Shown: positions 6,481 to 9,664 of the stretch, one piece after another | How positions within the stretch are numbered: position 1 is the stretch's first letter | Layout: the number at the start of each line of letters is the position of its first letter | Source of the DNA: DAMCAP01 sp964370205 | GTDB taxonomy: Bacteria > Bacillota > Clostridia > Oscillospirales > Ruminococcaceae | Length of the DNA: 9,664 nucleotides | Assembly (NCBI GenBank): GCA_964370205.1 | Contig: CAYJIK010000077.1 | Coordinates: forward strand, 1-9,664 | Direction of reading: 5' to 3' | Translations under genes and position numbers: made by a program | Notes under the pieces: model-generated | The model's database searches: none | What the model was told of the DNA's origin: nothing | The model's input: the letters and a program-made list of their open reading frames with translations, nothing else

Positions 6481-6524
6481 AGCACAAACTCCTCACCATT
6501 ATTATAAAACAAGGGGGCATAACA

Positions 6525-7487
6525 ATGAAGAATTTAAAAATCACAGCGACATTTGACGGAATTGATGAAACAAACATGAAAGCGCTTATCGACAGTGCCG
6601 CCGAGATGGGGCATACGCTTAAGGTAGGCAGTCCCGACGCTGACCTTGACTTCTACAAAGACGCTGATGTTATTTTCGGGATGCCAAAGTCGTCCTACCT
6701 ACCGCACCTCACCGACCTAGAGTGGCTTCATGCCAGCTTTGCCGGGGTGGAGCGATACTGTGACGGTAGCTTCCCAAGTGAAGTCACCCTGACAAACTCA
6801 GCCGGCGCATTCGGCGAGGGTATTGCGGAGAGTATGCTGTGCGGTGCGCTGATGTGTCTTAGAAATGTACCGCATTTTTATAAGAATCAACAGGAACAGG
6901 GTTGGAATAGGACAGTACAAAACCGTTCACTGTACGGCAAAAAAGTCGTCATAATCGGCATGGGCGATATCGGACGCTCCTTTGCCAACATTTGCACAGC
7001 GTTTGGAACGACCGTTATCGGTGTGCGGCGCAGTGCGGATAAGTCGCCGCCAAAAGGGTTTGCCGCAGTGTATCCCACAGCAGAACTGGACAGTGTCCTC
7101 CCTGACGCCGATTTAGTGGCGCTCTGCTTGCCGTCTACGCCTGAGACAGAGGGACTGCTCTCAAAGGGGCGCATAGCGCTTATGAAGCATACAGCGATTG
7201 TCCTGAATGTGGGCAGGGGCGTGACGATAGACCAAGAAGCGCTGATAGAGGCGCTGAACAGCGGAAAACTGGGTGGCGCTTACCTTGATGTCGTCTACCC
7301 TGAGCCATTGCCGACAGATCATCCGCTGTGGTCTGCGAAAAACACCGTGATAACCCCACACGTTTCAGGGACAATCAGCTACCCGTCCGTGATATCAAAT
7401 GTGAATGAGCTGTTTTTAGAGAACCTCAGAAGGTATACTAATAATGAACCACTGCTGAATGTTGTGGATACTATTAAGGGATATTAG
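6525..7487 (+). CDS. D-isomer-specific 2-hydroxyacid dehydrogenase
   Basis: The product is 320 residues, typical of the family, which interconverts 2-oxoacids and D-2-hydroxyacids using NAD(P)H in the cytosol. The N- and C-terminal parts make the substrate domain. The Rossmann domain (about 100-285) has the dinucleotide loop IIGMGDIG (143-150). The expected catalytic residues are all visible: Arg231 in NVGRG, Glu260 in YPEPLP and His279 in TPHVSG. GVRRS (166-170) after the second strand places two arginines where NADP-preferring members often carry them, so NADPH use is possible. The substrate (glyoxylate, hydroxypyruvate, phenylpyruvate or another 2-oxoacid) cannot be told. The start follows AAGGGGG by 7 nt. 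The gene lies after the pnp terminator and is followed at once by a palindromic element, so it is probably monocistronic. Confidence 0.92.
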   Translation: MKNLKITATFDGIDETNMKALIDSAAEMGHTLKVGSPDADLDFYKDADVIFGMPKSSYLPHLTDLEWLHASFAGVERYCDGSFPSEVTLTNSAGAFGEGIAESMLCGALMCLRNVPHFYKNQQEQGWNRTVQNRSLYGKKVVIIGMGDIGRSFANICTAFGTTVIGVRRSADKSPPKGFAAVYPTAELDSVLPDADLVALCLPSTPETEGLLSKGRIALMKHTAIVLNVGRGVTIDQEALIEALNSGKLGGAYLDVVYPEPLPTDHPLWSAKNTVITPHVSGTISYPSVISNVNELFLENLRRYTNNEPLLNVVDTIKGY

Positions 7488-7490
7488 AAC

Positions 7491-7563
7491 GTAGGGCAAG
7501 GGTTCTACTCTTGCCGCTATTAGATATGTCCAAACCACGGCAAGAGCAGAGCCCTTGCCCTAC
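7491..7563. repeat. Palindromic element A (GTAGGGCA-ended)
   Basis: Two 26-nt arms (7491-7516 and 7538-7563) are inverted copies differing at two positions, enclosing a 21-nt loop. The termini are GTAGGGCAAGGG and CCCTTGCCCTAC. The element starts 3 nt after the dehydrogenase stop codon, and the 12-mer GAACGTAGGGCA at its left end (7487-7498) recurs at 8922-8933 in element B. It resembles a short MITE-like or REP-like repeat. It has no U tract, but could still protect the mRNA 3' end. Confidence 0.8.
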
Positions 7564-7781
7564 AGATGGGTGTTCGTTCCCGTTCTTCCCCTTAATTCTC
7601 CGTTCTCAATTTTCACCCCTTGCCACTCATCAAACGTGTGTGTAAACAACAACCTACCTGCGTCGCAGCTTCGCAGTCGGCCTACAACTCTGTGCAAACC
7701 AAAACCACACCCCACCGACCGCCAATCTGCGCCGCTCCCGCCCCCCCACCCCAAAAAACCAAAAAAGAAAGGACGCTCCAC
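7564..7781. other. Non-coding interval before the threonine aldolase
   Basis: There is no gene here. The interval is pyrimidine-rich and becomes very C-rich near 7700-7752. I see no clear sigma-A promoter. Frames reading through into the aldolase from 7620 are Pro/Thr-rich and lack a ribosome binding site. Confidence 0.65.
7722..7757 (+). repeat. C-rich dispersed repeat, copy 2 (upstream of threonine aldolase)
   Basis: CCAATCT (7722-7728), then CCCGCCCCCCCACCCC (7737-7752), then an A-rich stretch, as at 2998-3035. It lies 25-60 nt before the aldolase start, in the same orientation relative to the gene as copy 1 is to rpsO. The A-rich tail merges with the Shine-Dalgarno site. Confidence 0.6.
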
Positions 7782-8816
7782 ATGAAAAAGTACATAGACC
7801 TCCGAAGCGACACAGTAACCCAGCCCACCCCCGAGATGAGAAAAGCCATGGCAGAAGCGGTAGTCGGTGACGACGTTTACGGCGACGACCCCACTGTCAT
7901 AGAGCTGGAAAAACTGGCGGCGGACATGCTCGGCAAAGAAGCCGCCCTATTCGTCCCCACAGGCACAATGGGCAACCAGATAGCCCTCATGGTACACACC
8001 AGACGTGGCGACGAGATAATCCTCGGCAGACGCTCCCACGTCATGGTGTACGAGCAGGGCGGTGCGGCACTCCTGTCGGGACTGTCCCTCTATCCGCTGG
8101 ACAGTGACGACAACATAATGAAAGCGGACGCTGTAAAGGCCGCAATCCGTGACCACACTAACCTCCACTTCCCACGCACAGGGCTTATCTGCCTTGAAAA
8201 TGCACTAACGACAGGTAAGGTCGTCCCCCTTGCGGACATGGACGCTGTGTATAACGTAGCAAAAGAACACGGTATACCTGTCCACATGGATGGCGCACGT
8301 GTGTTTAACGCCGCACTGTCACTGGGTGTGGACGTGAAAGAGCTGACAGCAAGATGCGACAGCCTAATGGCATGTCTATCCAAGGGACTCTGCGCACCTG
8401 TAGGCTCTGTACTGGCAGGCACAAAGGAATTTATCGACAGCGCAAGACGCATCCGAAAAGTCCTCGGCGGTGGTATGCGCCAAGCAGGTGTACTGGCGGC
8501 GGCAGGCATCATAGCGCTGACACAGATGATAAAACGCCTCTCCGAAGACCACGATAACGCAAAACTCTTAGTCTCGGAGCTGTCAAAAATCCCCGGCCTT
8601 CGCCCCACCTACGAAACCACCGACATAAACATGGCTTTCATCACCTTCGACTACCCGAAAGAAGTGGTGGAAAGCCTTGCGCCGAAACTGCTTGAGAAAG
8701 GTATAAAGTCCGGCAACATGATAAGCAGCGATACAGTACGTTTTGCAACAAACAACGATGTCACAAGCGAGGATATCATGTACGTCGCAAAGTGTATCCG
8801 TGAAGTGCTTGCGTAG
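7782..8816 (+). CDS. ltaE: Low-specificity L-threonine aldolase
   Basis: The product is 344 residues, the usual length for this PLP-dependent fold-type I enzyme, which cleaves L-threonine or L-allo-threonine to glycine and acetaldehyde in the cytosol. The start ATG 7782 is 8 nt after AAAGGA (7768-7773). Recognised blocks: DLRSDTVTQPTPEMRKAM (6-23), VGDDVYGDDPTV (28-39), FVPTGTMGNQIAL (57-69), the cofactor-binding Asp170 and Arg173 in HMDGARVFNAAL, the PLP Lys201 in CLSKGLCAPVGS (198-209), and GGGMRQAGVLAAAG (229-242), strongly typical of clostridial members. It links threonine breakdown with glycine supply. No promoter is obvious; a C-rich repeat precedes it and no intrinsic terminator directly follows, although the large palindrome at 8908 comes 92 nt later. 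Stereospecificity cannot be read from sequence. Confidence 0.94.
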   Translation: MKKYIDLRSDTVTQPTPEMRKAMAEAVVGDDVYGDDPTVIELEKLAADMLGKEAALFVPTGTMGNQIALMVHTRRGDEIILGRRSHVMVYEQGGAALLSGLSLYPLDSDDNIMKADAVKAAIRDHTNLHFPRTGLICLENALTTGKVVPLADMDAVYNVAKEHGIPVHMDGARVFNAALSLGVDVKELTARCDSLMACLSKGLCAPVGSVLAGTKEFIDSARRIRKVLGGGMRQAGVLAAAGIIALTQMIKRLSEDHDNAKLLVSELSKIPGLRPTYETTDINMAFITFDYPKEVVESLAPKLLEKGIKSGNMISSDTVRFATNNDVTSEDIMYVAKCIREVLA

Positions 8817-8907
8817 GTTTCCTCAAATTTACATTTACCTCCTACTGTCAAAGGACTGTGTTCTACGTTAATACTTTCTTCTCGGTAACTTTGCGTTCCG
8901 AACGGGA

Positions 8908-9051
8908 GATAGCGTAAATAAGAACGTAGGGCAGTGGCCATCCGCCCAAGGGGCGGAAAGAAAGAATGTTCAGCCACAAAGGCTGAACATTCTTTCTTTG
9001 TCGGCTCGCAAGCCGACATGGCCACTGCCCTACGTTCTTATTTACGCTATC
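8908..9051. repeat. Palindromic element B: four-stem cross-shaped repeat
   Basis: Every base of this 144-nt segment falls in a stem or a terminal loop. The outer arms 8908-8941 and 9018-9051 are perfect 34-nt inverted repeats. Between them, without spacer bases, sit three perfect hairpins: CCGCCC-AAG-GGGCGG (8942-8956); a 19-bp stem 8957-8975 with 8981-8999, loop ACAAA; and GTCGGCT-CGCA-AGCCGAC (9000-9017). Fully extruded it is a four-way junction with no unpaired junction bases. The outer arms contain GAACGTAGGGCA, shared with element A. It encodes no protein and has no U tract for termination. It is probably a non-autonomous mobile or REP-like element. Confidence 0.9.
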
Positions 9052-9137
9052 GTCTGTCGGTGGTAGGGCGTAGAAAAAACAAATATCACCCCCCTCCCAA
9101 ATCAGCAAACAGCTTTTACTCACTCTCGAACCATATA

Positions 9138-9163
9138 TGTAAGTTTGTCAAACATATTGAACA
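9138..9163 (-). repeat. Insertion sequence terminal end, right copy
   Basis: TGTAAGTTTGTCAAACATAT and the following 6 bases are an exact inverted match to 522-547. Full conservation here, against 20% protein divergence inside, supports its role as the transposase-recognised end. Confidence 0.7.
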
Positions 9164-9664
9164 CTAAGCCAAATCCAAGAACTCAAGCGGAGAAAGCCAG
9201 GCGAGAGGTCGCATGGGTCTGTTGTTGGTGCGGCGATTGTGACGGGAGAGTTGGGAAGCGAAGTCAGCGAGGGAGTAGAAGGAGTGGGAAGCGTAGAGCA
9301 GTTTCTGATCCTCACGGTGGCTGCGCTCTACCTTTCCGTTATGGCGAGGAGTGTATGGTCTGATGAACTTATGCCCTATATTTAGCCGTTCCAATGTAAC
9401 TTTGAATAATGTTTTCAGATGCTTTTTTGAAGAAGAAAAACGGTTTGTGAACTCAAATCCATTGTCCGTTTGCACGCATTCGATGGTTATGCCACGGCGA
9501 CCAAACCATTTCACCGCTTTTGCCAGAAAGTCTGCCGAAGAGTACGTGCTCTGCTCATACGGTTTGGACGCTCGTTTCTTTTTCTTCTCTTTTTTCGGCA
9601 TCAGCCCTAACCTCTGGAGCACTCGGTACAGCGTTTCCGGCCGGCGGCTGTACCCTCGCTTTTT
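9164..9664 (-). CDS. IS481-like DDE transposase, 5' partial, internally deleted
   Basis: The frame is open to the right edge, with 166 residues visible. It starts within the helix-turn-helix-like KKRGYSRRPETLYR and ends with RPLAWLSPLEFLDLA. As in the left copy, KPYEQ joins STYSSADF directly (near 9550/9551), so the segment with the first catalytic Asp is missing, while the QTDNGFEF Asp and the NGKVERSH Glu remain. By hand comparison 30 of 152 aligned residues differ from the left copy, many conservatively, and there is no stop or frameshift. The product is probably not an active transposase alone; it may be a relic, a regulator, or a subunit complemented by full-length enzyme elsewhere. The true start lies outside the window. 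Confidence 0.82.
   Translation of the reverse strand, partial: KKRGYSRRPETLYRVLQRLGLMPKKEKKKKRASKPYEQSTYSSADFLAKAVKWFGRRGITIECVQTDNGFEFTNRFSSSKKHLKTLFKVTLERLNIGHKFIRPYTPRHNGKVERSHREDQKLLYASHSFYSLADFASQLSRHNRRTNNRPMRPLAWLSPLEFLDLA

Larger units (their letters stand above)
9138..9664 (-). mobile_element. Insertion sequence, 3' part (right copy, inverted)
   Basis: This is the inverted counterpart of 1-547. It starts with the 26-nt end sequence (9138-9163), followed directly by the transposase stop, and runs off the right edge. The two copies face each other with their 3' ends inward. Outside the element boundary the flanks differ. The copies diverge in protein sequence by about 20%, so this is not one element assembled twice. 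Confidence 0.8.

Noticed and set aside
8090..8608. Antisense open frame inside the threonine aldolase gene
   Set aside because: It is a shadow of a well-conserved gene on the opposite strand, without a ribosome binding site.
8908..9051. tRNA or tmRNA because of the cloverleaf-like fold
   Set aside because: The stems are far too long, and there is no T-loop consensus, anticodon arm geometry or CCA end.
1..9664. Composite transposon formed by the two inverted insertion sequences
   Set aside because: The interval holds rpsO and pnp, core genes in conserved order, and the transposases are diverged and lack a catalytic region. Independent insertions are simpler.

Overview
The window reads as a piece of a Gram-positive, clostridia-type (Bacillota) chromosome, probably from a draft or metagenomic assembly. 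Evidence: the rpsO-pnp gene order, purine-rich Shine-Dalgarno sites (AGGAGG, AAAGGA) 8-9 nt before starts, a sigma-A type promoter with a perfect TATAAT box, a clostridial-type threonine aldolase, and a transposase resembling those of clostridial genomes. A 100-base run of N (3602-3701) marks a scaffold join. Both window ends lie inside related copies of one insertion sequence. The organism assignment is inference; no rRNA is present.

Layout. 1-547: 3' part of an insertion sequence whose transposase lacks the first part of its catalytic core. 709-1506 (minus): a probable FMN-binding split-barrel protein with its own terminator and a strong promoter about 200 nt upstream. 1916-2671 (plus): a creatininase-family amidohydrolase. 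2672-3116: non-coding, C-rich. 3117-3579: promoter, leader, rpsO (ribosomal protein S15) and terminator. 3580-3916: two copies of a structured repeat, one interrupted by the gap. 3917-4235: pnp leader with a long RNase III-like hairpin. 4236-6341: pnp (polynucleotide phosphorylase) and terminator. 6412-6524: possible structured leader. 6525-7487: D-2-hydroxyacid dehydrogenase, followed directly by a palindromic element (7491-7563). 7564-7781: non-coding, C-rich. 7782-8816: low-specificity L-threonine aldolase. 8908-9051: a 144-nt palindromic element that folds on paper into a gap-free four-stem cross. 9138-9664: second, inverted copy of the insertion sequence with the same internal deletion.

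How it fits together. rpsO and pnp form the conserved RNA and translation core, separated here by mobile-looking repeats and by hairpins that could control PNPase synthesis. The remaining genes are single metabolic enzymes (creatininase-like hydrolase, 2-hydroxyacid dehydrogenase, threonine aldolase, flavin-type protein), apparently separate transcription units. No operon for one pathway is visible.

The most notable signals are non-coding: the four-way-junction element, the paired transposases with the same in-frame deletion of the first catalytic Asp region, the long hairpin before pnp, and a three-way-junction repeat bisected exactly by the assembly gap.
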